Source of the DNA: JAAZNO01 sp012798275
GTDB lineage: Bacteria > Chloroflexota > Anaerolineae > B4-G1 > SLSP01
Reading direction: 5' to 3'
DNA: 27,946 nucleotides
NCBI GenBank assembly: GCA_035347995.1
Contig: DAOPQD010000035.1
Coordinates: forward strand, 1-27,946
Position numbers and translations under genes: made by a program. Below, in pieces: positions 1 through 6,207 of this stretch. The notes beneath the pieces are model-generated. The model made no database searches and was not told where the DNA came from. It saw nothing but the letters and a program-made list of their open reading frames with translations. Every line of letters begins with the position of its first letter. Positions within the stretch are counted from its first letter, which is position 1.

Positions 1-183
1 CGGCGCATACGCCGTCGGGGAGGGGGAGAAAAAAATAGGGGTTTTGCAGGCGGGCGTAGCCCGCCTGCAAAACCCCACAAAAAAAAAGTTCCTCTTCCCC
101 CCGCGCGGGGGGGGAAGAGGCCAGGAGATAGGGGGCAAAAGTCGATTCTCAATCTTCAGTAGTCGCCAGGAAATTTTCCGTTC
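1..183. repeat. Three-hairpin repeat element, left copy
   Basis: A copy of the element at 3535-3720 in the opposite orientation, cut by the window edge. It holds a partial palindrome at 1-14, a perfect 18-bp stem with a 3-nt loop at 38-76 (arm GGGGTTTTGCAGGCGGGC) and a C-run/G-run hairpin at 91-120. A shared unstructured tail (GGCAAAAGTCGATTCTCAAT and onward) continues to about 183. On the minus strand the 38-76 hairpin is followed by TATTTTTTT, so this copy could also act as a terminator for leftward transcripts. No coding potential is seen. Confidence 0.8.
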
Positions 184-407
184 TTCAGTCAGTGGCGGTA
201 CCTTTGTCACGCAAGTGATTTTTTTCGCTTATTCGCTTTTTCGCTGACTGCTGACTCGCTGCTCTCTATTTTTCGAAGGAATGGACATGTCCCTCCGGCA
301 CAGCACCGCGAATGAAGATGTGAATCGTGAGCCGGGGGCAGTAAGCAGAGGCTGCAACGGTTCTCGATTCACGGCTCACTGATTACTATTTTCAAAGGGG
401 GTCATCT
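184..407 (+). other. Gene-free leader region with heptamer-like words
   Basis: This stretch upstream of the LysM gene has no convincing gene. It contains 7-nt-phased words around 220-262 (variants of TTCGCTT and CTGACTG). A CTATTTTTC plus GAAGGA block lies at 265-280, and complementary arms GTGAGCCG (327-334) and CGGCTCAC (372-379) follow. A second TACTATTTTCAAAGGGGG block lies directly before the start codon at 408. A 33-codon ATG frame at 281-382 is made entirely of this repeat material and is not called. Confidence 0.6.
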
Positions 408-1253
408 ATGATGCGGGGGATGAGGAAAGTCGTGTTGAAGGCGTGGAAGTGGGTATTGCCGCTCATGGTGCTGGTGAATCTGCTGGCGTTGGCGACGCCG
501 GCAGCTGCACAGGGAACCTCCTACGTGGTGCAACCAGGGGACACGCTGTACGCGATCGCGCGACGGTACGGCATCAGCGTGAATGCGCTGGCGGCAGCGA
601 ACGGGCTGACCACGCGCTCGTGGATCTATGTGGGGCAGAGCCTCACCCTTCCCGACGCGGGAACTGCGCCTGCCCCGGCCCCTGCGCCAACCCCGGCGAC
701 GACTGGCATCCACATCGTGCAGCCTGGGGAAAATCTCTTCCGGCTGGGATTGCGGTATGGCACCACCGCGGCGGCCATTCGCGCCGCCAATGGGCTGTCT
801 TCCGATCTCATTTACGTGGGGCAACGCCTGGTGATCCCCGGCGCGGGAGGCGGCGTCCCGCCGATCACGCCATCCCCGGCGCCCGTTCCGGGCGCGCCCG
901 GCGAGAAGTGGATTGACATCAACCTGAGCCGGCAGACCCTCACGGCCTATGTCGGACAGACGCCGGTTTTCACGGCCGTCGTCTCCACCGGCACCTCTCG
1001 CACTCCCACCGTGGTGGGCACATACTCCATCTACGTCAAATATCTGTCCACCCCCATGTCGGGGCCGGGCTATTATCTGCCGAATGTGCCCTACACGATG
1101 TACTTCTATCGCGGATATGGGATCCACGGCACGTACTGGCACAATAACTTTGGCACGCCGATGAGCCATGGCTGTGTGAACATGCGCACGCCCGATGCGC
1201 AGTGGCTCTACAACTGGGCGCCGGTGGGCACGAAAGTGGTCACGCACTATTGA
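408..1253 (+). CDS. LysM-domain L,D-transpeptidase (YkuD family), exported
   Basis: A predicted secreted peptidoglycan cross-linking or lipoprotein-anchoring enzyme of 281 residues. Residues about 6-35 form a signal peptide (basic start, hydrophobic core, end PAAAQ). Two LysM peptidoglycan-binding repeats follow at about 38-82 and 101-144, each opening with VQPGD/E and ending in YVGQ. They are joined by Ala/Pro-rich linkers. The YkuD catalytic domain occupies about 167-281 and has His240 in GIHGTYW and the catalytic motif SHGCVNM, with Cys256 as nucleophile. The start is supported by AAAGGGGG 6-7 nt upstream; in-frame ATGs at 411 and 420 are alternatives. It is convergent with the response regulator at 1433 and has its own terminator. 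Family assignment is secure; the exact cross-link formed is not known. Confidence 0.93.
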   Translation: MMRGMRKVVLKAWKWVLPLMVLVNLLALATPAAAQGTSYVVQPGDTLYAIARRYGISVNALAAANGLTTRSWIYVGQSLTLPDAGTAPAPAPAPTPATTGIHIVQPGENLFRLGLRYGTTAAAIRAANGLSSDLIYVGQRLVIPGAGGGVPPITPSPAPVPGAPGEKWIDINLSRQTLTAYVGQTPVFTAVVSTGTSRTPTVVGTYSIYVKYLSTPMSGPGYYLPNVPYTMYFYRGYGIHGTYWHNNFGTPMSHGCVNMRTPDAQWLYNWAPVGTKVVTHY

Positions 1254-1293
1254 GGCCTGCGGAAGGCGCTGACAACGCCGGTCATCTCTCGAA

Positions 1294-1325
1294 GTCCCCT
1301 GGTTTTGATGCCAGGGGACTTTTCA
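1294..1325 (+). terminator. Rho-independent terminator after the LysM gene
   Basis: A perfect 9-bp stem (GTCCCCTGG with CCAGGGGAC) and 8-nt loop are followed by TTTTCAT, 40 nt after the stop codon at 1253. There is no T-run on the other strand, so it serves only rightward transcription. Confidence 0.85.
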
Positions 1326-1432
1326 TACCAACGGTGCAGCGGCCTTTTTTGCAGGGGGATAGAAAGAGTTCGCGGATGCGTGGGCATTTACTGGGGCGCT
1401 AATGGCCTGAGTGAAACGGTGGGAGCGCGATG

Positions 1433-2443
1433 CTATTCCTCTTTCCACATTTGGTTGAGCTGTTCATCCAGCACGTCTAACAGTTCCGGCGCGAGCAGCC
1501 CCTGTTCGAGGATTTGTTCCAGCGAGTAGAGCTCCACGCCAGACGTTTCCGCCTCCGCTTCGACGGCGGTCTCGGGTGGGGTCGAGGGGACAGGGACCGG
1601 CGAGAGATCGGACGTCGTTGCCGGCGCTGAGGATGGAACGGGAAGGGGCGCCGGCGGCAGGATTTCCCGCGCCTCTTCCAGGGCCCGACGCGCATAATAC
1701 ATCACCGTCCCCAACTTGATCTCCTGGCCGAAAATGATGAGCAGGAAGACCGTCGGCAGGACCTGCGCCGAATAGACGCTGTATGTTTCCCCCTGGTGGT
1801 AGTTCAGTCGAAAGGCGTCCTGTTCCCCCAGGAGCGAGGCCACCCCGGCGGTCGCTGCGAAATCCCCCGCGATCAAGGCGGTCAGCGCGCTCACATTGAT
1901 CTCCTGGAGGGCGCCTTTGCTCGCTATGACCGCGCCGCTGCTTTCCAGCAACAGCACACATCGCGCGTTCACCTCGGCGCGGAGCTGCGCTAGAGTGTCG
2001 TCGAGACGATCCAGCACCTGAGGCGACAGCCGGAGCTCCCACGTTTTGTCCGCTCCTGGCGGCAGGCTGCGGCGGTAACGCGCTACTTCGCGTTCTACAA
2101 TGGAGAGCAATTCCTCAGGATGATAGGGTTTGCTGAGGAAGTCATTTACGCCATAGCGCAGCGCCTGCACCACCGTTTCCATGGTTCCATGGCCGGTGAG
2201 CACGAGCACGGGGAATTGAGCCCCCTGCTGTTTGAGCGCCTGGAGCAGCTCAAAGCCATCCATGCCGGGCATTTGCAGGTCCGTGATGAGCATCTCGAAG
2301 CGGCGCCTGCGCAAGACTCCCAGGGCTTCCGCTCCGCTGCTCGCCGTCGTCACCGCGTATCCTGCGTAAGTCAGGATTTGCTCCAATCCCGTTCGCGTGA
2401 CGGCCTCATCGTCTACGACCAAAATCTGCGCTTGTGTTGGCAT
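1433..2443 (-). CDS. Response regulator fused to a roadblock/LC7 domain
   Basis: A 336-residue protein. A canonical receiver comes first, with the acidic pair in ILVVDDE, phospho-acceptor Asp in LITDLQMPGMDG (residue about 55) and Lys in LSKPY (about 105). At about 144-257 is a segment I read as roadblock/LC7 (CVLLLESSGAVIAS, then a run of small-residue helices and LLIIFGQE). A Pro/Ala-rich linker and a short acidic helical tail end the protein. No DNA-binding domain is seen, so output is probably protein-protein. ATG at 2443 is preferred. A GTG at 2452 overlaps the stop of the upstream ODP-like gene (GTGA), so translation is probably coupled. In this cluster the natural partner for an LC7 output is the MglA-type GTPase at 5590. 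Confidence 0.85.
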   Translation of the reverse strand: MPTQAQILVVDDEAVTRTGLEQILTYAGYAVTTASSGAEALGVLRRRRFEMLITDLQMPGMDGFELLQALKQQGAQFPVLVLTGHGTMETVVQALRYGVNDFLSKPYHPEELLSIVEREVARYRRSLPPGADKTWELRLSPQVLDRLDDTLAQLRAEVNARCVLLLESSGAVIASKGALQEINVSALTALIAGDFAATAGVASLLGEQDAFRLNYHQGETYSVYSAQVLPTVFLLIIFGQEIKLGTVMYYARRALEEAREILPPAPLPVPSSAPATTSDLSPVPVPSTPPETAVEAEAETSGVELYSLEQILEQGLLAPELLDVLDEQLNQMWKEE

Positions 2444-2448
2444 CGTTC

Positions 2449-3204
2449 TCACTCAGGCAGGCGATAAATTTTTCCCATCAGGTCAAGCCCGCAATCCAAT
2501 TCTCGCACCCATTGAATGAACCGTTGGACATTCTCTTTGCCCATGATCATCGCTCCATGCTGGGGGGCGATGATTTCGATGTCCAGGGGCGCAATCATGT
2601 CGGCCCAGAGCCGCAGTACCTTGTTGGTGGGGAAGTAGCGGCGATGAAAGCCGGCCATGTATTGGATGTGATCGTCAAAATCAGTGACTTTGACGTAGGT
2701 CTGGCCCAGCGACGCGCCGAGGTCGCCGGAGTAGAGGATCTTGGAGATCGGATCGTAGATCTGGAAGTTGCCGGCCGAGTGGATGAAGTGCGCCGGCAAC
2801 AACTTTAGCCGGGCGCCGGCGAGATCCACTACCATTCCCCCATCTGGTATGGGGATGATATTGTTGACCACCAGCTCATCTACGCCAAAGTGTGCGATGA
2901 AACGAATCCATGGTTGGGGCAGGAGTCCTCTGGCATTGGTGATCATCAGCCAGCCGTTGGCCGCCGCGATGATGTCGGGGTCCTGGTGGGAGAAGAAGAT
3001 GTAATCCAGGGCGCCCAAGGGCAGCACGGTCGCGAGTTCGCCCACGGCTTCGGAATAAACCTTGTGCCCGCCAGGATCGAGTAGCATCCCCCGTCCATTA
3101 TGGACAATGATGTGTTGATTTGCTTGCACCATCTCGCCAGAGGTGAAATCCTCTAGCAAAATATTCTTGTGTTCCGCATTTTCAAACAATGTTTGTGTTG
3201 GCAT
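2449..3204 (-). CDS. ODP-like diiron metallo-beta-lactamase-fold protein
   Basis: A 251-residue cytoplasmic beta-lactamase-fold protein carrying the diiron ligand set of flavodiiron proteins without a flavodoxin domain. Visible ligands are HQDPD (H-x-D-x-D; the family usually has H-x-E-x-D), His in AHFIHSAGNF, Asp in YSGDLGAS and His in APQHGAM. Stand-alone proteins of this kind include ODP, an O2/Fe-binding sensor linked to chemotaxis in Treponema. The start at 3204 is chosen because GAAGGAG lies 7-8 nt upstream; a longer frame to 3249 runs into a duplicated repeat. The next gene downstream, the response regulator-LC7, starts within a few bases of this stop, so the two form a pair. An O2, NO or redox sensing role is inferred; enzymatic reduction of O2 or NO is an alternative. 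Confidence 0.85.
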   Translation of the reverse strand: MPTQTLFENAEHKNILLEDFTSGEMVQANQHIIVHNGRGMLLDPGGHKVYSEAVGELATVLPLGALDYIFFSHQDPDIIAAANGWLMITNARGLLPQPWIRFIAHFGVDELVVNNIIPIPDGGMVVDLAGARLKLLPAHFIHSAGNFQIYDPISKILYSGDLGASLGQTYVKVTDFDDHIQYMAGFHRRYFPTNKVLRLWADMIAPLDIEIIAPQHGAMIMGKENVQRFIQWVRELDCGLDLMGKIYRLPE

Positions 3205-3207
3205 CGA

Positions 3208-3308
3208 GCGTCTCCTTCGAAAATGGCCCCGAATGAACACGAATTTCACGAATCAGATCAGAAATTCCTTACCCCGGGGCTGCTACGTCCTCAAACAGCG
3301 CGCTTCAG
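3208..3308. repeat. Direct repeat A, copy 1
   Basis: About 101 nt nearly identical to 3397-3498. It begins with GCGTCTCCTTC, the ribosome-binding-site side of the ODP-like gene leader, runs through AATGGCCCCGAATGAACACG and ends at CGCGCTTCAG. The only clear differences are a few substitutions and one C in a C-run. Confidence 0.9.
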
Positions 3309-3395
3309 CGCGCTGGGCTCGTGTCGACCCGTGAGCCGTCGCCGTCGCTGCTCACGACGCACATTTTCATCCTTGGATGATGTGCGCCAGCACAT
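3291..3395 (-). CDS. Possible 34-residue small ORF in repeat B copy 1
   Basis: A short frame starting MCWRTSSKDENVRRE and then Arg-rich. It has a good Shine-Dalgarno sequence (GAAGGAGACGCC then ATG). The first 13 residues and the ribosome binding site recur at 3749-3841, while the C-terminal parts are unrelated. This is either a leader peptide or gene-start debris carried by the repeat. I see no family resemblance, and coding status is doubtful. Confidence 0.25.
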   Translation of the reverse strand: MCWRTSSKDENVRREQRRRRLTGRHEPSALKRAV

Positions 3396-3407
3396 GGCGT
3401 CTCCTTC
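3359..3407. repeat. Repeat B, copy 1 (bulged hairpin plus leader)
   Basis: A 49-nt unit matching 3805-3853 almost exactly. It folds as GCACAT-TTT-CATCC-TT-GGATG-ATGTGC. The right arm can alternatively pair as TGTGC-GCCA-GCACA, giving two mutually exclusive hairpins. On the minus strand the unit carries GGAGACGYC then ATG. Confidence 0.8.
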
Positions 3408-3498
3408 AAAAATGGCCCCGAATGAACACGAATTTCACGAATCAGATCAGAAATTCCTTACCCCCGGGGCTGCCACGTCCTCAAACAACGCGCTTCAG
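3397..3498. repeat. Direct repeat A, copy 2
   Basis: The second copy of the repeat at 3208-3308, offset by 189 nt and differing by a few substitutions and one extra C. It overlaps the ribosome-binding-site end of repeat B copy 1, just as copy 1 abuts the ODP-like gene leader. Confidence 0.9.
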
Positions 3499-3534
3499 CA
3501 TGGTAACTGTTCAGCCATTGATTAAAAAACGCAA

Positions 3535-3720
3535 GATTTCCTGGTGACTGCTGAAGATTGAAAATCAACTTTTGCCCCCTATCCCCTGGCCCCTTTCCCC
3601 CGCACACGCGGGGGAAAGGGGGACTTTTTTTTGTGGGGTTTTGCAGGCGGGCTACGCCCGCCTGCAAAACCCCCTTATTTCTTCTCCCCCTCCCCAACGG
3701 CGCAGGCGCCGTTGGGGAGG
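3535..3720. repeat. Three-hairpin repeat element, right copy
   Basis: An inverted copy of the element at 1-183. It has three perfect hairpins in a row: 13-bp stem at 3591-3620 (loop ACAC), 18-bp stem at 3635-3673 (loop TAC), and 15-bp stem at 3689-3720. The first and third stems differ in sequence from the left copy but stay paired, which is compensatory change. T- and A-runs flank the central hairpin. Confidence 0.85.
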
Positions 3721-3748
3721 GGACTGGAAGAGGGGCAAAAGCTACAGC

Positions 3749-3841
3749 TTACAAAGGTTCATCCATCGCCGTCGAGCTACCTGACGCCAGGCTGAACCAT
3801 GACCGCACATTTTCATCCTTGGATGATGTGCGCCAGCACAT
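3749..3841 (-). CDS. Possible 30-residue small ORF in repeat B copy 2
   Basis: A frame beginning MCWRTSSKDENVRSW with GAGGAGACGTC before the ATG, 72 nt downstream of the protoglobin stop on the same strand. It shares its ribosome binding site and first 13 residues with the frame at 3291-3395 and then diverges. Coding status is uncertain; it may only reflect the duplicated repeat. Confidence 0.25.
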   Translation of the reverse strand: MCWRTSSKDENVRSWFSLASGSSTAMDEPL

Positions 3842-3853
3842 GACGTCTCCTCG
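3805..3853. repeat. Repeat B, copy 2
   Basis: The second copy of the 49-nt unit at 3359-3407, with identical hairpin arms. Differences are confined to the leader side (GACGTCTCCTCG versus GGCGTCTCCTTC). Confidence 0.8.
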
Positions 3854-3912
3854 GAAAATGGCACACGTATGAATCTGCCAGGGGAACCTCCCCCGCGGCA
3901 GCGACCGCTACG

Positions 3913-4455
3913 CTAGCCCAGACCGGACATTAAGTTGTCGAACAACTCGCGGCTAAAACCGGTGACTTCCAGGAATTGGGCGATGCGGTGATCGTCGTAG
4001 GATTGGAGCATGATGTTGAGATCTATGTCCATGATCCGATTCAGCGCGCGGATGCGGGCTTCTTTTTGGGGATCGGCAGCATACTCCTCCTCGACGATGA
4101 ACCGCGCGGCGTGGGCGCGACAGAAAGCCATCGCCGCGACGACGTAACGCGGTTCAAGCCCGACCTCGACGTGACGTTTGCCGATGCGATAACGCCGCGC
4201 GTAGTAGGCGTCGCCATGGGTATCGTCGGCCAGAGTGATCAGCCATTGCTGTAGATGCCCTTTGAGCCGTTCGATCCGGCCCGGCTCCGCGTTCAGGATG
4301 GCGTCGAGATGCGGAAAGCGCTGCAAGTGCGCGTAGAACAGCGCGACAATTTCTGGCGCACGCCGTTCTATGACGCCGCGCATGTCGCACAACAGGGCGC
4401 GGTCTTCATCGGTGAGCATGCTGATCTGCTTGATTTCATCCATGATTTTGGCCAT
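3913..4455 (-). CDS. Protoglobin-domain (globin-coupled-sensor type) heme protein
   Basis: A 180-residue single-domain globin of the protoglobin/globin-sensor family, predicted to bind heme and a diatomic gas (O2, CO or NO) in the cytoplasm. The diagnostic segment is RIGKRHVEVGLEPRYVVAAM, where His95 is the likely proximal heme ligand. The helical pattern before it (ALFYAHLQRFPHLDAIL, then LKGHLQQWLITL) fits the fold, and the length is normal for a stand-alone protoglobin. No output domain is attached, so any signal must pass through a partner. AAAGGA lies about 7 nt before the ATG. It is the last gene of the tight run from 7384, 13 nt after the DUF4388-roadblock gene. Gas sensing is inferred from family and context. 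Confidence 0.88.
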   Translation of the reverse strand: MAKIMDEIKQISMLTDEDRALLCDMRGVIERRAPEIVALFYAHLQRFPHLDAILNAEPGRIERLKGHLQQWLITLADDTHGDAYYARRYRIGKRHVEVGLEPRYVVAAMAFCRAHAARFIVEEEYAADPQKEARIRALNRIMDIDLNIMLQSYDDHRIAQFLEVTGFSRELFDNLMSGLG

Positions 4456-4468
4456 GGGAGGGTCCTTT

Positions 4469-5194
4469 TCAGCTCAAGATTTCAGCAACGGCGCCGGCTG
4501 CCTCACGCACTTCGAGGAAGACCATGCCAAGATTGACATCCTTGCCGGTGAGGGCCACGAACACGGCGTTTTTGCCCGCATCGGTGATGAGGACATTGCC
4601 TTCCGTGCCCTGAATCAGCGTTTGCTGGAATTCACCCCGTTCCAGTTGGCCGATAGACCGTCCCGAAAGGCTGAGCAGCGCTGCGGCGACCGCGCCGACG
4701 CGGGCCTGCTCCATTTTCGCCGGCAAATGCGCCGCGATGATCAACCCGTCGCGGCCTACTACCGCCGCGCCGCGGACATCGCCGGAGGACTCCACCAACT
4801 GGCTCAAAATCTGCGCCAAACGTTCACGACGATTTTCCCCTGCCATTACTCCCTCCTGATTTTTCGAGCTGTTTTCGTTGCGCCGACGTTCGTCAGCCCG
4901 TCGCAACCCTTCCATCAACACCGCTGACCAGGGCATCCGAATGGTGCGGGTAGGCGCGGCGGTGTTCTGGTCTACCTCGAAGCTGCCTTCCTGCCAGGTG
5001 AGCAGAGCGTAGACGGCCTCGCTGCCCTGAAAGCCTTCGCCTTCGGCGTGGACGATCTCGCCGCCCTCAAAATAGAGCCGGCCACTCTCGCCAGACGCTT
5101 TCTGGATGGTGAGTCGCGCTGTGCTTCCCGCCTGACAGTGCAGCTGGATCAAATCCGAAAGGCTCAAATCCCCTAACGTGCCTTGAAGCGCCAT
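4469..5194 (-). CDS. DUF4388 (PATAN)-roadblock/LC7 protein
   Basis: A 241-residue two-domain protein. Residues about 1-100 match DUF4388/PATAN (start MALQGTLGDLSLSDLIQL, then SGRLYFEGGEIVHAEG and ALLTWQEGSFEV), a domain often tied to bacterial signalling and surface motility. Residues about 117-240 are a roadblock/LC7 domain (GAAVVGRDGLIIAA, GNVLITDAGKNAVFVAL), the fold of MglB-type partners of Ras-like GTPases. ATG at 5194 is chosen because AGGAAG is 5 nt upstream; GTG at 5200 is weaker. An internal ATG at 4846 has its own strong AGGAGGGAG site, so a free LC7 domain could also be made. It lies 30 nt after the single-domain roadblock gene and 13 nt before the protoglobin. Confidence 0.87.
   Translation of the reverse strand: MALQGTLGDLSLSDLIQLHCQAGSTARLTIQKASGESGRLYFEGGEIVHAEGEGFQGSEAVYALLTWQEGSFEVDQNTAAPTRTIRMPWSAVLMEGLRRADERRRNENSSKNQEGVMAGENRRERLAQILSQLVESSGDVRGAAVVGRDGLIIAAHLPAKMEQARVGAVAAALLSLSGRSIGQLERGEFQQTLIQGTEGNVLITDAGKNAVFVALTGKDVNLGMVFLEVREAAGAVAEILS
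4846..4860 (-). promoter_or_regulatory. Internal ribosome binding site and ATG
   Basis: Inside the DUF4388-LC7 gene, on the minus strand, AGGAGGGAG stands 3-4 nt before an in-frame ATG at 4846. Starting there would yield a 125-residue roadblock domain alone (4469-4846). Confidence 0.5.
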
Positions 5195-5230
5195 GGTCAC
5201 TTCCTGCCTGATGAGGGCATCACCTGGAAA

Positions 5231-5593
5231 TTATTTCTGTAACAGCTGTTGAATTTTGCGGATAACCTGGCTGGTGGCCGGCCAATAGGTGTAATTGGGC
5301 TGGATAACCATTGCTAACACCAGAGAACGTCCGCCAGCCTCGAATTGCCGGTAGAGCACCCCCTCTCGGGCGTCTTGCGAGAGCAACATCATCTCGCTGA
5401 GGGGGGACATTTCCAGGCGTTCGCCGGCCCGGCAAATGACCCGCAGGACCTCGGCGACGATGGCTGCCAGCGCTTGGGCCGTTTGCAGATCGCCGGCCGT
5501 GGCCATGCTCAACCCTGAGGCGTCCGTGAGCACTACTGTGCTAAAGCCGGGTTGCTGTCCCAATTGGGAGATGAGGTATTGCACTTCCTTCAT
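5231..5593 (-). CDS. Roadblock/LC7-domain protein (MglB-like)
   Basis: A 120-residue single-domain roadblock/LC7 protein. It has an N-terminal helix (MKEVQYLISQL), the strand and turn STVVLTDASGLSMATAGD typical of the family, a long middle helix, further strands (GVLYRQFEAGGRSLVLAMVI) and a C-terminal helix. Roadblock proteins act as GAPs or scaffolds for Ras-like GTPases; MglB in Myxococcus is the model. Its ATG overlaps the stop of the MglA-type gene (ATGA, 5590-5593), which argues for coupled translation at fixed ratio. Assignment as the cognate regulator of the adjacent GTPase is inferred from this arrangement. Confidence 0.85.
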   Translation of the reverse strand: MKEVQYLISQLGQQPGFSTVVLTDASGLSMATAGDLQTAQALAAIVAEVLRVICRAGERLEMSPLSEMMLLSQDAREGVLYRQFEAGGRSLVLAMVIQPNYTYWPATSQVIRKIQQLLQK

Positions 5594-6207
5594 GCCGACG
5601 CTCCTGGGGCTACCCGCGCCGCGGCGAGTTTGCGCTGCACGTCTGCCAACTCGGCGTGGATGATCGCGTGGAGAGTCTCCTGCACGCCCTGTCCACGGAC
5701 GGCGGCGGCTTCGATGCAGGGCCAGGTGCCAAGCCCCAGCTCTGCCTGCAGGGTGGCTATCGGCAGCGCAGAGGGGAGATCCCGCTTATTGAGCTGGATG
5801 ACAAGGGGCGTCGTCTCCAGGGAGCGGTTGAGCCGCTGCAATTGGACCCGCATGTCCCGCCATGAGTCGCGGTTGTCCTCCAACCGCGCGGCCTGCGAGT
5901 CCACCACGAAAACGATGGCATCGGCGCGAGTCAAGACGGTTTCGCGCGTCACCGTGTAATACACCTGGCCCGGAACGGTGTAGAGCCCAAATTTGGGCCG
6001 CAGCCCGTAGAGCTCGCCGATCGTCAGCTGCAGGAAGTCAAAGAAAATGGTGCGATCCTCATGTGTATTGAGCATGAACAGCTCGCTGCGGACTTCCGGC
6101 TTGAGCCGGGCATGGATTTTTTCCAGGTTGGTGGTCTTGCCGCTCAACGCCGGGCCGTAATACACGATGTTCAGGTTGAGCTCACGGGTTTTCCAATTGA
6201 TAAACAT
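5590..6207 (-). CDS. MglA-type small Ras-like GTPase
   Basis: A 205-residue bacterial Ras-like GTPase of the MglA group. The P-loop is GPALSGKTT (18-26). Switch II reads TVPGQVYYT (77-85), the MglA hallmark where most Ras proteins have DxxGQ. The NKRD guanine-specificity motif is at 140-143. MglA proteins set polarity and motility direction under control of roadblock partners and response regulators. The start at 6207 is chosen for GAAGGAG upstream; a longer frame to 6225 has no better site. The gene begins inside the end of the kinase gene (26-nt overlap) and its stop overlaps the roadblock start, so this is a tight operon. A polarity or switch role downstream of the kinase is inferred; no motility genes are in the window. 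Confidence 0.92.
   Translation of the reverse strand: MFINWKTRELNLNIVYYGPALSGKTTNLEKIHARLKPEVRSELFMLNTHEDRTIFFDFLQLTIGELYGLRPKFGLYTVPGQVYYTVTRETVLTRADAIVFVVDSQAARLEDNRDSWRDMRVQLQRLNRSLETTPLVIQLNKRDLPSALPIATLQAELGLGTWPCIEAAAVRGQGVQETLHAIIHAELADVQRKLAAARVAPGASA

Larger units (their letters stand above)
3309..3912. other. Gene-poor repeat region between ODP-like and protoglobin genes
   Basis: About 600 bases with no convincing protein gene. It holds direct repeat A copy 2, two copies of repeat B, an inverted copy of the three-hairpin element, and short heptamer-like words. Two small frames with ribosome binding sites are listed separately at low confidence. It separates the cluster's upstream five genes from the ODP-like/response-regulator pair. 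Confidence 0.7.

Noticed and set aside
281..382. A 33-codon plus-strand small ORF before the LysM gene
   Set aside because: It is built from the leader repeat, ends in the CGGCTCAC arm, and its GAAGGA touches the first ATG; there is no homologous signal.
402..1247. A 281-codon minus-strand frame antisense to the LysM gene
   Set aside because: Arg/His-rich shadow of a clear signal-peptide, LysM and YkuD protein on the plus strand.
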